NCBI GenBank assembly: GCA_030141605.1
Contig: JAQGDQ010001275.1
Span: forward strand, 1-50,324
DNA: 50,324 nucleotides
Direction: 5' to 3'
Origin: Tubiluchus corallicola
Lineage: Eukaryota > Priapulida > Priapulimorpha > Priapulimorphida > Tubiluchidae
Below are positions 34,995-47,509 of this stretch, piece after piece. The position numbers were made by a program, and so were the translations under genes. Below the pieces are notes generated by a model. It was not told the origin of the DNA. It saw only the letters and a program-made list of their open reading frames with translations, and ran no database searches. Positions within the stretch are counted from its first letter, which is position 1, and each line of letters starts with the position of its first letter.

Positions 34995-37900
34995 TTAAAT
35001 ATTTGATTTTCTGTTATTAGCAAAATTTAACGGTCGTACTTTCAGTTCTACTCGTGAATAACTATTGTAAACGCAGGTTCCGCATCCATTATACCACCAG
35101 CCCACGTGATGATGATACAACACGGCACAATTTCCCTTCGGCCAATTGTCATTATCCCGATCTAACGTAGTAAAGCGCATTCCATTGTTAGCATACAGGC
35201 AACCACCTATAAAATTAACCGAAAATTAACCACAGCAGCAAAAACCACTTGTACATGCGAGTCTCTATTCTTTCTATAAATTTGTTTACAAACTGCCCTA
35301 AACAAGGCCAATGCCACTCAAGGTCATGGCTGATATGAGAAATTAATTAATTAATAATCACTGACTTAGTGAGCTTAAGCCCAGTTGGTAAAGTATCCAC
35401 ACCTCGCCACCTACTTGACATCAAAGGATTCTATGCTCAACCCCAATTCCGACTACATCGGTCTGTCAGCCCCCCCCCTTTGAAGGCTCCCAGTCATGTG
35501 ACTTAACATACCTGATAGCTTGGCTAACTTGGCTGCTCGACTTCATGTCCTCAGTGCCTACCTCTCTCCATTACAAGGGCAGAGTACAACGTCTGCTTAT
35601 GGAGTTAATAATAGTTATCAAATGTCTTCAACTCATTAACATCTACTTCACAACTTAGAAATACAAGTTGACATAGACCAAACTTCTAACAAACAACACT
35701 AAATACAATGTCCGAAGCCAACTTTAGGCAAAGTTAACAAAGGTTAACAAAGTTTACCTGTTCATACTTACGTGTGTAGACGGATTGTAGCTATTTGTTA
35801 CTGCCGCAGTTCTAGTAAACTCATTAAATACTATTTTGTTATCCTGGGGGGGGGGTTCAACAAAAACCTTCACCAAGTTAACAACATCGTTATTACATTC
35901 GTTTAACCGCTAATAACGATGTTACTAAGTTAGAGATGGTTACAAAAACCTATCACTAAGTTAACGACAGCGTTATTATATTCGCTTAACTGTTAATAAC
36001 CGCGTCGTTAATAAGGATTCCGTTAATTAATTTAGACTAAGTTATCTTTACCTTGTAAAGTAATGCAATAAACTCCTATTTTCCATTTTCTGAGCCATTT
36101 ATTCCTGAGCTATTTTTCCTGAGCCATTTTTTCTTGAGCCATTTTTTCAGCTATTTTTTCTGAGCCATTTATTCCTGAGCTATTTTTCCTGTGCCATTTT
36201 TTCTGATCTATTTTTTCCTGGCCATTTTTTCCTGAGCCATTTTTTCCTGAACCATTTTTTCCTGATCTATTTTTTTCTGTGACATTTTTTCATGAACCAC
36301 TTTTTCCTGCGCCATTTTTTCTTGAGCCATTTTTTCCTGAACGATTTTTTCCTGAGCTATTTTTTTTCTGAGCCATTTTTTCCTGAGCCATTTTTTCCTG
36401 AGCTACTTTTTCTGAGCCATTTATTCCTGAGCCATTTTTTCCTGAGCTATTTTTTCCTGAGCCATTTTTTCCTGAGCCATTTTTTCTTGAGCCATTTTTT
36501 CCTGTGCTATTTTTTCCTGAGCCATTTTTTCCTGAGCCATTTTTTCCTGAGCTACTTTTTCTGAGCCATTTATTCCTGAGCCATTTTTTCCTGAGCCATT
36601 TTTTCCTGAGCTACTTTTTCTGAGCCATTTATTCCTGAGCCATTTTTTCCTGAGCTATTTTTTCCTGAGCCATTTTTTCCTGAGCCATTTTTTCCTGAGC
36701 CATTTTTTCCTGTGCTATTTTTTCCTGAGCTACTTTTTCCAGTGCCATTTTTCCTGTGTGATTTTTTCCTGAGCTATTTTTTCCCGTGTCATTTTTACTT
36801 GTGTAATTTTGTTTTGGGTGCCATTTTTACCTGTGTCAATTTAATTTTATATGGCGATCATGGAGCACTCAAGAATTAAAGATTTTTCGAGATGCACCGA
36901 TTAAACAATAGAAGACTTACTTGGCATAATAGCAAAAATAGGTGACCTGCTAGAAATTATATTCGCATCGTCAACAGTTTGTAGTTATTAATTAACAGAC
37001 TAAAAGACACAGCATTTTTGTGCTCTTACCAAGCCAGAATTCACCATTAAGACTGCCAAAACCAATCTTATACGCATCCCAATTGTGACCAAAATTCTCA
37101 AATCCATAATTCCTTCTTTGAAACACCTAATTTTATATAGAAGTATAACTCAATGAATTAACCCTTCACATGTATTGTAGAATATCAGTTAATGAGTAGT
37201 ATAATATGTAGAAGACCTCTTCTAGACGTAGGTATTTTAGATTTCCCATTTCTCAAAAATTTATACTAACGTGTTGGGCATGTTAATTTTAAGTTAAATT
37301 AACAAGAAACGATTGTAATATCTCCAGGTAATCTTGTAGAATATAAATGAACATATACAAAAATATTTGTGTAACTCTACTTTGTGTATTAAACTGTTAA
37401 TGAATTTTTTTTAGCAACAAAGGATAAAATATCTATTGTCATCTATAAATGTACTTCTCAGTTTTGCTTTCTTTGTATATACAGGGGCATATAGAGGGCG
37501 ATACTATCTCTTCAACACCCTCTTATATGTTTTCAATAGTAGAGACACGATATTTACCGTCCATCCACCCCCGTCTGTCTCCATGTCGCAATAAACTTCT
37601 ATTGGTTCTTCACTAATGTGAGGCTTTATCGTATAAGTTCCATTTTGGTCAAATCCCAATTCTCTCAGTGCTGCACAGTCTTCTGGTAATTCTGCACAAT
37701 AAACCAATTATTATGTAACTTATATCACACGATCTATGCTTAAAAACTATATATCATATTTTCTTAAAGCACAAGAAAACACTCTTCATAAAGCTGAAAA
37801 GTCGTCTTCAAATGTTATATCCCACCCATGCTGTGTTACTGTATATGGAGCATTACCAGTGAATCTGTATAAAACTTGTGAATTTGAACTCTCCTGATGA

Positions 37901-40900
37901 CCGTTAAATGCAGCCATTTTAACGGCAAGTCGATTGAAACAAGTTAGATAACGTTGCCTAAAACTTTTTATAATAATTAGCGCATTCGTAACACACACTT
38001 CGCTATCTAAGCTTATGATTAAATTACTTCATATTATTGCCAATAAGATCAATAAGAGCAACAAGGCACATCCGATGCATAAAATCACAGTCACTTTCAA
38101 CTTTCCGGCAGCAACTTAAGGAGCCCCACAAATTAATAAACTGAAACTATAGATCATTTTAAACTTTATAAAATTTCAAGACGAATTTTTTAAGCTTTAT
38201 ATAAATGGGAGGTTTTACTGTATTTTGAGAAGCCTTACTGATTAGTACAATTAAACTTTTGATCATCTGAAAATAAATGAAATTACGACTGCTAAGCAGA
38301 AAAAGACACTTGTTTGAGAATCTATAAATCAGCCATTCAGATCAAGCACACAAAATGTTAGTGACTATTATAAAATATATATTTCCAAATTGTAGGTACA
38401 TGCAATTTCAAGAGGCTACTACAAAGAGCATCACTAAACTAATGAAAATTTTTCAGATATTACCGAAATTACAATTTTTAGAGAAAACTAAAGAGGGAGC
38501 CATGACAGCATGATGAGAAGGAAGAGAATTCCAGAGCAATGTAATTCTGAGAAAGAAAAAGTTTTGCTTTACGGTTTTGTTACACTGAGGAAGAAAAAGT
38601 TTTTAAAAAAGGTGACCCCTCGTAGTGGTCGAACTAAGTGTGAATTTTCTGCGACGTTCAGAGTCATCAATTAAAGCTAGATCAACTCTTGCGATTTTGA
38701 AAACCATAATCAGACCAGTTTCTAAGCCTTCTAAGTTCCAAATGGTAATTACTAAGTATACGTGTTCGTTCCTTGCATGGTAATCGTTTTCGAAGTCCTT
38801 CCAAGCAACCTACGTATGGGTGATTTTTGCAAAAGTTCACATGGCTCTCAATAAAAACACTTAAAATGACTTCAGTAACATAAAATCCATAACAAGTTAT
38901 CAAAGTCCAAACCATAAGAAGCGAATAATACTATTACCTTTAGGGTGAGTTGCACAGGATTTTTGCTGCAATACCAGTTCCAGAATAGATTCAACCAAAC
39001 TTAAAGCCTTGGTTAAGTCTTGCTCCTAGAAGTCAATGATAAAGATGCACATAAATATGTTTTAACACGTTTAGCTTTGAGCTTTACTGAGCAAAATGCA
39101 TAAACTTTTAAAAATTCAAAAAGACGTCTGAAGGTCGTTTTCCAACCTGCAAGCCTTTGCAGTTAATGAAGTCTGGCTTGAGTGCCAATAGATTATCTAA
39201 CCAACAAGGGATTGAAAACATGCAGATAATATTGTGGCTATTAAGGTTCACTATTAGGAATTCTCAAGACATTTCCTAGCCTAACTTTTCGTTGGATAGT
39301 GAGTTTAATCCGTAATTATATTGATTCAAAAGCAAATGATAACTATGTTTGTCTTCTGCAATGTACATTACAGTTTTATTTCCTTTGTTAATACTATAGG
39401 GTGTTTTTTGTGAAGTGCCATGTGAAAGATAAGAAAGTTTTTTAATTTTATTATTTGCTTTTCTTGAAGTTTCACAGATTTTTTTACTGCCTGCACCACA
39501 GTTTATAGAAAAATAATGTCTATATTTTGTCAGTAATGGGGTTCGTCAAGGCGGTGTCCTCTCGTCCCTGGTGTTTTCATTATATATTATTGATCTTCCA
39601 AAAAAAGATATGAACAGTGAGGTCTGCCACATGTCGCTTAAGTGGTACACCTATTAATCACTTATTTTATGCTAACGACCTGTGTTTAATTGCTCCCCCT
39701 ACACAGGCATCACAAAAATTACTTGACTATTCTAAAGAATGTGATGATGTAGAATAAGAATATGTAATTAATACTTAGAAAACGAAAACTTTGTATTCTA
39801 TTCCAAATGCATTTAGGAATGCCTGTTTTATTAATGTAACTTTGCAAGGAGAACCTACTGAACTCGAACATGAAAAAAATGTGTTAGGTCACATAATTTA
39901 TGATAATTGTAAAGACGATGCTGATATTTTAAATCAATTGAGATTTTTTAATTTTAGTTATTATACTTTGCAGAAGTTTTAATTTTTGCTTTGCTGATGT
40001 GAAACATTCTCTTTAAAATCTATTGTCGATTTTATTGTTCTAACCTCTTATTGTTCTTTTTGTTCTAACTTCCTGTTATTGGTCTAACCTCTGGGTCACT
40101 TTTAATTTTGACACTATTGGGAAATTGAAAGGGAAATTTTGTTTACCGTATTGAAACCTCAGCATTTAGAATATGTGACGTAAATGGCTGTAATTATTTT
40201 AAAGTTATTTTACGTAAAAATACATTTAGCCTACGTCAGCAAGTCTTAAATTCAAACAATGAAGTTATAGTTTGATTCTTAATGCTGACATTATTTTAAC
40301 TTCTAATATTGTTGCCCATTGAGAAGTTACACTTACTAATCCTTTTCTTATGCATTTAGCTGTTCATTGTTCTTTGTGTAAACATTGATTTTATCTGTCT
40401 TTTAGTAAATATTTTTAATTGAGATTCTTAAGTAATCTTTGTTTATTATTCTATGGTACTTTTGATGTACTGAAGTAAACATAAAATAAAATGACAATAA
40501 ATAATAAAAGACTTGACTTTTCTTCCTCCTTTGCCTTGAAGCGAGGAAAGTTTCTATCTTGTTCATATCAGAAAGATGGTTTTTTGCTCACCGTTGTCTT
40601 CAACCCGTTTGCAGGTATTTCAACAGTCTGCAATCTATCATCCTGATGTGCAACAAAGTCATCATTTTCCAAGACTATGGAGTTTTTATTTGGAAGTGAC
40701 ATAGCCCAAGCCTTAAACACAATGATTAATACACGTCAAAAAACTGCACACAAACATCAAATGCCAAACAAAACAATCGTATATGTTTATAATACGACAT
40801 TCTAACTGGAGTAAAGAAAAAAAGCAGATGCTTTTCAAGTAAGTTTCATATGTGGCGTCAACGTTTTCTATATTATTTGCTAGTTTTGTCTAATCTGTGA

Positions 40901-41399
40901 ACGATTGTCATGAAAATGTATACTTAATTAATTCACTATTGATTTTTAAGCAAATTAAAGCTTCGTATCATAGTTTTGCATTAAAGCAAAATTAAGTTAA
41001 ACAATATTTTAGTAGTAGTAGCAGCAGCACCAGCAGCAGTAGCAGCAACAACAGTAGCGATAGTAGTAGTAATTTCGACATGTACAAAAATTAGCATCGA
41101 AGATAAACATTAAACTGTACACGTACATGTGCTTATACGTACACTTACACGTACACTTGCATGTGCACGTACATTAAACTATTACAAGTGCTTATACGTA
41201 CCTGTATATGTGCACGTACATTAAACCAGTACATGTGCTTATGCATACACGTATATGTACACGTACATTAAACTATTACAAGTGCTGATACGTACACATA
41301 TATGTGCACATATATTAAACTATTACATGTACTTACGTAGTTCAAAAGTAAAGTCATCCACACTATAAACTTCATCATTGCAGAAAGTATGCAACACAT
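34995..41399 (-). CDS. G3: fibrinogen-domain lectin lacking exon 6, frame preserved
   Basis: Exons on the minus strand: E1 41337-41399, E2 40592-40711, E3 38938-39025, E4 37558-37691, E5 37030-37126, E7 34995-35206. E1-E5 are identical to G2 by virtue of the segmental duplication. E7 is its own ([40 protein letters not shown]). No sequence like E6 lies between E5 and E7. E5 ends and E7 begins in phase 1, so splicing E5 to E7 is in frame: 714 nt, 237 aa plus stop. The product would lack the segment from NDxINQLT to YHGT, about a quarter of the domain, so normal folding is doubtful. It may be a novel short form, a pseudogene, or an assembly artefact. Confidence 0.65.
35840..36030. repeat. Palindrome array in G3 intron, short form
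   Basis: Two imperfect hairpins of the AAGTTAACAACATCGTTATT / CTAATAACGATGTTACTAAG type, matching the longer array at 47510-47840. Confidence 0.7.
36087..36838. repeat. Minisatellite of the ~15-bp unit, duplicated part
   Basis: An exact copy of the right part of the 25310-26185 array. Its left limit abuts TGCAATAAACTCCTATTTTC, which in G1 and G4 lies between E6 and E7, so the junction removed the E6 region. Confidence 0.95.
38463..38868 (-). mobile_element. LINE C-terminal fragment in G3 intron 3
   Basis: Identical to 27810-28215, as part of the segmental duplication. Confidence 0.6.
39493..39988 (+). mobile_element. LINE reverse transcriptase fragment in G3 intron 2
   Basis: Identical to 28840-29335, as part of the segmental duplication. 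Confidence 0.75.
41010..41335. repeat. Triplet tract and ACGT-rich minisatellite beside G3 exon 1
   Basis: Same as 30357-30680 except for the bases at 41125, 41141 and 41202. Confidence 0.8.
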
Positions 41400-41620
41400 G
41401 CTGTCTGTTTGAATGCTTTATGCTTTCTAGACAACTAAGTGCGAGGAGTTGCTTCTTTTATTTAGGCCTCGGGTTTTGATGTTTAAATAATTAAACACTT
41501 ATTGGCGCCATAGAAACTCTTGAGTTACAATTCATTTCGCTTTTAATATGACATTTTCCGGTACTTAACATATGTAAATAAGTTAATGCTTGTACAAATA
41601 TCCGTAATATATGCTAGACA
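41400..41620 (-). promoter_or_regulatory. G3 proximal promoter
   Basis: TATA-like site (plus 41455-41465) and CCAAT box as in G1. The proximal part comes with the duplication, and the part beyond 41532 resembles G1. Confidence 0.6.
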
Positions 41621-41624
41621 AATA

Positions 41625-41760
41625 ACACAGAAGATTTGCATTTTAACTTCTGGTATTTTAGGAGTGACATGTAACGTTAACACTAATTTGTAAGTGTTAA
41701 CGTAGAGGTTAGAGATTGTGTAGAGTGGGCCACGCATGCGCCTGCATTACAATATCGTGC
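41625..41760 (+). mobile_element. LTR-like fragment upstream of G3
   Basis: TTTTAGGAGTGACATGTAAC, then the palindrome ACGTTAACACT/AGTGTTAACGT, then GGGCCACGCATGCGCC, as at 16745-16890. Confidence 0.45.
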
Positions 41761-41766
41761 ATTCAT

Positions 41767-41925
41767 TTATTGATGTTTTGATGTTTAAATAATTAAACAC
41801 TTATTGGCGCCTTAGAAACTCTTGAGTTGCAATTCATTTCGCTTTTAATGTGATATTTTCCGGTACTTGACATATGTAAATAAGTTATTGCTCGTACAAA
41901 TATCCGTAATATATGCTAGATAATA
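41767..41925 (-). promoter_or_regulatory. Second copy of the distal promoter block of G3
   Basis: GTTTTGATGTTTAAATAATT through CCGTAATATATGCTAGATAA repeats 41480-41620, as in G1. Confidence 0.55.
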
Positions 41926-42109
41926 TTTATCTTTTAAAGTTTTTCATAATTCGTCTAAATTATTACTTTTGCCTAACTTTGTTTATATTTTGCTTAATTA
42001 GGATTAATTTGGGAAAATTTTTAACCTGTTTACAAAGTATTTGATGACTTATCTGTTTTAGTATTTTAGTGTTGTGTTCAGTTTTTCAAAAACCCACAAA
42101 TTCGTCAAA

Positions 42110-42245
42110 AATTTAGTTAGTTCTTTCTGTTCACACAGAGTGGTGTGAACAGACTATTTTGCAACGCGTGTGTCGAGAGGACGTGAGGCACGTGACATCA
42201 AGAAAATTTTTGCTCTAGTTTTAACAGACCAGATGATAGAGTGTG
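42110..42245 (+). promoter_or_regulatory. Promoter-like repeated block (copy 3)
   Basis: Perfect palindrome CTGTTCACAC...GTGTGAACAG (42127-42152) and GGCACGTGACATC. The part with CTGATTGGCC present in copy 2 is deleted. Confidence 0.35.
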
Positions 42246-42608
42246 TTCGTGTTTTTTGTCTTCTGTTTATTTTTGACAAATTTGCAATTACATGTGTATA
42301 ATAAACAGTTGTTGCTTTCTAGATCATCTATTGAAAAGGAAATCATGTCAGTGTCGTTCATCCATGTTTGTGGATTGCTGAAATCGGGTCGTTTCCGACA
42401 ACATTAGTCATTTTCTATATCAACACAATCTCAATACAGATGCGTGTTTAACATCGTTGATTGACTGCATGTAGTTGTTTAATAAATATATAAGTAACTG
42501 GTATTGCCTAGGGCTTGGTACGGCAGTCAGTCAATGAGGTTTGAGAACCATGTACTTTTACAAAGCTAGCCAGATATATATTTAATTGGGCCTCGATCGG
42601 AAACTAGT

Positions 42609-43527
42609 GTAACGTGCCGAGGGTTATTTGGTTTAAAACAAAATAACTACTGCCACTATTGTAACGTTTTGTAACCGCTATTACATTCCTAATTTTTATA
42701 TAATGATCAGGAAAATATACTACATGTATTTTCACGGGTTCGTCTGCTGTTTTTTTAAGGCTGTTTAGTTAAAAACAAAACAAGATGAAACATAAATTTT
42801 AAAGCTATAATTATTACAAAAGAAGAGTACAACAACAAGTCAACAATAAGAGCTCAAAAATTACTATTAGTGGCTTGCTGTGAAAACCCCCAAGGAAAGA
42901 TGAGGATAGGAAATGAATGCGCATAACTTATCTGAATGTTCATGACGATGTTGTGCACAACTTGACGATCGTCCCACAATGACAACGCTGACGCCGGCAA
43001 CATGACAATCCTCCATGAGCCATAACAATGCAGATGACGACAGCTAATCCACAACATCCAGCAACCCTCTTGTAGTCTACAACACGAACGTACCAACAGC
43101 TGACTGGAACAGAATAACATCACCCTCAACGAGACTGAGAAAGACAGGTTATACAACAGGAACACTGTCATTTTGGCCAAAACAACACTTAGCTCAGCTC
43201 TCCATGGTAAAGAAGTTACATCACAGATTGGGTACCAGCCTTTCCAGACGAATATGTTAACTGCAGGTATACTGGAACATGCCCACTGGTCAGACCAACA
43301 ACTAACGTCTGTACCAGTGAAAAGTATCAACTCAACTGTCCAGAACATGTATTGCTTTTTCTGCATAAGCAAATGAAGCACTCCAACAGGTAAGTACAAA
43401 CCATTTTAAGTGACAGGGGTGAGGAGATGATGAAATGAAAGAACACATACAGCAGTGCAAGCCAAACAAGCCATTTACTATCAAAATTAGCAACACGCAC
43501 CTCACAATACCCCCTGTAGTGCAGGTA
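42609..43527. other. Private ~0.9-kb insertion in the G3-G4 intergenic region
   Basis: At paralogous sites (33545-33570, and inverted at about 4290-4320) two AACTAG words are separated by TTATAGCAACACC. Here that 13-bp spacer is replaced by about 910 bp that I see nowhere else in the window. It holds a minus frame of 181 codons (42854-43399) and, on the plus strand, a frame reading NNITLNETEKDRLYNRNTVI up to FFCISK (about 43110-43379) followed by GTAAGT. Neither frame is recognised. It may be a transposon fragment or an exon carried in from elsewhere. Confidence 0.5.
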
Positions 43528-44005
43528 ACTAGCCCCCCCCCCTCCTTGGGTCTATTGTCTGTAGCACTATAACGCATCTTATAACAACATTAAGCCAAGC
43601 GTTGGTGAAAGACGCAGTCACGAACATACTGTTATAAGGAGTGAAAACTTCATTGTTCGGGGCCACTTGCCATTTTGACTCTGAGAGTGAGTTGAAAAAA
43701 ATGTTTTTTTTTGTATAACCTTCTGTTGTGCCTCATATTGGTGGTGGAACTATTAGCTTGTGAAACTATTTGGTGTTAGAAGTACAGTATATCGTTGTGT
43801 TTAGCTTGCTTTTATTCTTAATATTCGGGTATTGATTTGAGCTAAGAAGTTATGTTTAGCTTGCTTATATTCTTAATATTTTTGAATTGATTTAAGCTAA
43901 CATGAATCTACTTTTGTACTGTATATAATGGACTTGATGCTTTAAGTAGTAATTTATTTATATTGTACTTTCTTATTCTTAAACTTTTGCTGTAAATTTT
44001 GGCAG

Positions 44006-44200
44006 TTGCTGGTCTGCGTGACAATATGGATACAGCGCTGATATATGACAATAATACCTGCTGCTATCCATTTAGAAACCACATCACCAATTGCACGAAA
44101 GATACAAGGGCTTTAGATGTGTTAGGTAAAGTGTATATCTATTTTGGGCTAACTCAAATTTCTGTCAGGCCCAAGAGCCTTGACATTGAACTCACGATAC
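44006..44200 (+). CDS. Unknown 195-bp symmetric exon, intact copy
   Basis: A polypyrimidine-rich acceptor (TTTTGGCAG) and a strong donor (C|GTGAGT) bound exactly 195 nt, open throughout, in phase 1 at both ends. The 64 codons include NNTCCYPF and NCTKDT (three Cys, two possible N-glycosylation sites) and end GKVYIYFGLTQISVRPKS...LTI. Phase 1-1 exons are common in shuffled extracellular modules. The segment KVYIYFG...VRPKS faintly recalls the stretch before the second membrane helix of ASC/degenerin channels, but I cannot support that assignment. No partner exons were identified. It would be convergent with G4. Confidence 0.45.
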
Positions 44201-44289
44201 GTGAGTTCCAAGATTTGAGAACATACTTCATGCATACTCACACTGGACTTAGCGTGTGGTTACAGAGAAAGATGCGCCTATTGAAAATT

Positions 44290-45100
44290 CTTTAAAAGGC
44301 CTATATTGTATCTGATAGAGAATTGTTTGACTTAAGTTGATATTGCAAAACATTAAATGGAGTATACATTTTGCATCCATATTTGATTTTCTTATCTTAA
44401 ACGTAATTTAGCATGTCAGTTGTGAATGCATTGTGTGCTTGATGTGTTGTAAAAGGAAAAAAAACACAAAAAGAAATCTTTAGTCTAATTTTGCACTTAG
44501 ATGATATTAGAATTAATGACATTATGTATAATAAACGATAGTGTATCTTTTATCTAATCTAATTTCATCTAATATAGTAATTTATCTATTATCTAATCTA
44601 GTATCTATCTAATTTTTTGCTTTCTGTTTACCTAAACTCATAACCTGGACTAGCAGACCAAAAACAAATAACACAAGTTCTTATCTGCATGATTGCATTT
44701 GAATTAAACATCTTAGCTCTACGAGGCTTCATCGTCCCTTTGCTAAATCCCCACAACAGTTTACATTAGAGAAGGAACACCAAAGTAGTTAAGTATAAAA
44801 AAGTAATTTTAATCTTTTGATAAAACTTATTGCTTACATAACGGAACAGCCAATCACCAGCATAAAGAGAGTGAGAGAGCTAATTCGTGTATCTCTTATT
44901 TTAGCTATAGAGGGAGCCACTTACTATGGCCACTTTACAGTTTCAAGTGAAAGGGGTTACCACATTTAGTCAGTTTATAGTTTTGCTTAATATTTATTTA
45001 TGCTGTTCTATTTTATATTTTAATTAATACTAACATGCCATGGACTATTATGGAAATATTGTGTACATAACTTAATGTGATCCATGTATAAAATCAATTT
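44290..45100. other. Intergenic DNA, paralogous to 6.2-6.9 kb and 19.9-21.0 kb
   Basis: It includes an ATCTAATCTA-rich stretch and the conserved AGCTATAGAGGGAGCCACTT segment. No gene is seen. Confidence 0.5.
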
Positions 45101-45294
45101 TATTCTATATTTTTCAAATTGGGGCCACAAGGAGGAACGGGGGGGGGGCGGCTATAAACCTCCTAAATGGCTATTTTTGTCCGTTTTTGTTTGCAGACCT
45201 CTTATTGAGATCGGGAATGAAGCATACGGTGCTTACGGTTTTTGGATAGCCCGTTCAATGGTGGATGTAATAGACATTTTTATGGAGGGTCCCG

Positions 45295-45394
45295 ACGTAG
45301 AGACTTCTCTCGCAACTTGTTGCAACGTATGAATGGCTTGGCAATTTTTCTTAGACAGAAGTTGCGCAACAAGTTTGGAGAGAAGTCTCTACAT
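45295..45394. repeat. 29-bp-arm hairpin, imperfect copy
   Basis: Arms 45295-45323 and 45366-45394. The right arm reads GCAACAAGTTTGGAGAGAAG, so pairing is interrupted in the middle and at the outer end. Confidence 0.75.
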
Positions 45395-46004
45395 CTAAAC
45401 GTGCCATCAGAATTCGCTGCACGGCGTCCTGCACTTTCCTGGACCCAACTCTTTTTTTTCTCGAAATTCGACGCCTAGCGGGACTCTTTGAAAGGAGATA
45501 CATAGAAAGATGTATAAATGTAGTCAACACACGTTTAGAAAGAGGGTAAATGGGGTTCTGCGGCAATGTGAGTGACTTTTGGGGTCGCCTCCACCATACG
45601 GAGTGGCTAAAGGTTCATTGTAGTTTACATTTTAAACGATTCTCGCTTGGAAAACTGCTGACGTTTTACATTGTTCTGACATCATTCCGTTGTACTCTGG
45701 CTATAACTTTATTTCACTAAAAGCTGCTGCTAGCTTTGCTTTAAGTAATTAATAAACGAACACTATGTAGAATGTTCGTGCAATATTGAGTATACGTGCA
45801 TTAAAAGCAAAATTATTTGCGGGGTGTTTGCCAGTAATATATTAAGTCACACAATGTGATTTTGTGATTGTGAAATCTAAAGAAACATTTTAACAATGCT
45901 TCTAACTTGCTTAATTTATTTCTTCAACATCAACGATTACACATGAATACAATGTACCTAAGCAAATTTGTCTTAATCTAAAAATCAGTATTTTTCTAAT
46001 TAGA

Positions 46005-46340
46005 ACAACACAACTTTTATCAAAATTTTAAAATTTACAACTGTTTAAAAAACATGTCCAAACGTTTCAACTGCAGCCTGCAGTCATCACGAGTAACAGA
46101 CTTATACAAACAAACAACCAGTTTTACAGGTAGGCCCTATAGACAAGAAAATATACACACTAATATATGTATTTGGCTTTCTTGTAACTACATGAGCAGT
46201 GCTTAATTTTCTGTACTGTAGGTTCTGCCTGTAAAACTGTTTGTTTATTTATATACGTCTATCACTGATGATGACTGCAGTTGAAACGTTTGGGACACGT
46301 TTTTTTAAATAGTTGTAAACTGAAGTTATGTTGTTTTAAT
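46005..46340. mobile_element. Palindromic element downstream of G4
   Basis: Left arm from AGAACAACACAACTTTTATC to AGACAAGAAAATATA, right arm from TTAATTTTCTGTACTG to GTTATGTTGTTTTAATAA. Confidence 0.75.
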
Positions 46341-47509
46341 AATAAAGGCTTTGAAGTTTCTGTTAAAAGTGATCAGTTTTTTCTCATTATACAGATTTGG
46401 CAGTATTTCTTTTTAGAATACGTAATGTAAACAAACTCTTTTACACAGTAGGCTTAACCTTTCCCAATAATAACAAAAAGCACCAACCTAATTGTAAAAG
46501 AAATTAACAAGACTACGCACATTCTATTATTATAAAAACAGTTATTATATATGCTACATTATTATTAAAAAGTAAGCTTTAAGCGGCTTTACAAATTAGA
46601 GTTTAGATACGTTTAATTTTTGCCATTTCTGTTTATGGATCAAGGCGACGTACATTTAACTTATTTAAATTTTTGATTTTCTGTTATTAGCAAAATATAA
46701 CGGTCGTACTTTCAGCTCTGTTCCCAAAACATAATTGATAACGCATTTTGCGCATCGATCATACCACCAGCCAATGCTATTATAGACCTCGGCACAATTT
46801 CTGGTCAGATGATTGTCATTATCCCGATCTAGGGTACTAAAGCGCATTCCATTGTGATAAATCATGCAATTACCTATAAAATTAACCAAAAATTTGCTAA
46901 GCAACAAAAACCACTTGTACATGCGAGTCTTTATTCTGCCTATAAATTTGTTTACAAACTGCCCTAAACAAGGCCAATGCCACTCAAGGTAATGGCTGAT
47001 ATGAGAAATTAATTATTTAATAATCACTGACTTAGTGAGCTTAAGCCCAGTTGGTAAAGTATCCACACCTCGCCACCTACTTGACATCAAAGGATTCTAT
47101 GCTCAATTCCGACTACCTCAGTCTCTCTGTCCTTCCTTTTTGAAGGCTCCCAGTCATGTGACTTGACATATCTGATAGCTTGGCTAACTTGGCTGCTCGA
47201 CTTCATGTCCTCAGTGCCTACCTCTGTCCATTACAAGGGCAGGGTACAACGTCTGCTTATGGAGTTAATAATAGTTATCAAATGTTTTCAACTCATTAAA
47301 ATCCACTTCACGACTTAGAAATACAAGTCCATATAGACCAAACTTCTAACAAGCAACACTAAATACAATATCAGAAGCCAACTTTAGGCATAGTCACATG
47401 GCTTTTACAACCTGTTTTAGCTGTTCATACTTATGTGTGTAGACGGACTATAGCTATTTGTTACTGCCGTAGTTCTGGTAAACTCATTAAATACTATTTT
47501 TTTATCCTG

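Larger units (their letters stand above)
36087..41532. repeat. Segmental duplication, right copy (~5.4 kb)
   Basis: Counterpart of 25434-30879. Right of 41532 the sequence resembles the G1 upstream region (double promoter block), not that of G2, so the duplicated block is embedded in a different backbone. Confidence 0.9.

Noticed and set aside
42854-43399. 181-codon minus-strand frame as a gene
   Set aside because: It is the longest frame in the window, but it has no recognisable domain, is rich in Cys/Trp/Ser as expected for an antisense frame, and overlaps a more protein-like plus frame. Listed only as part of the insertion.
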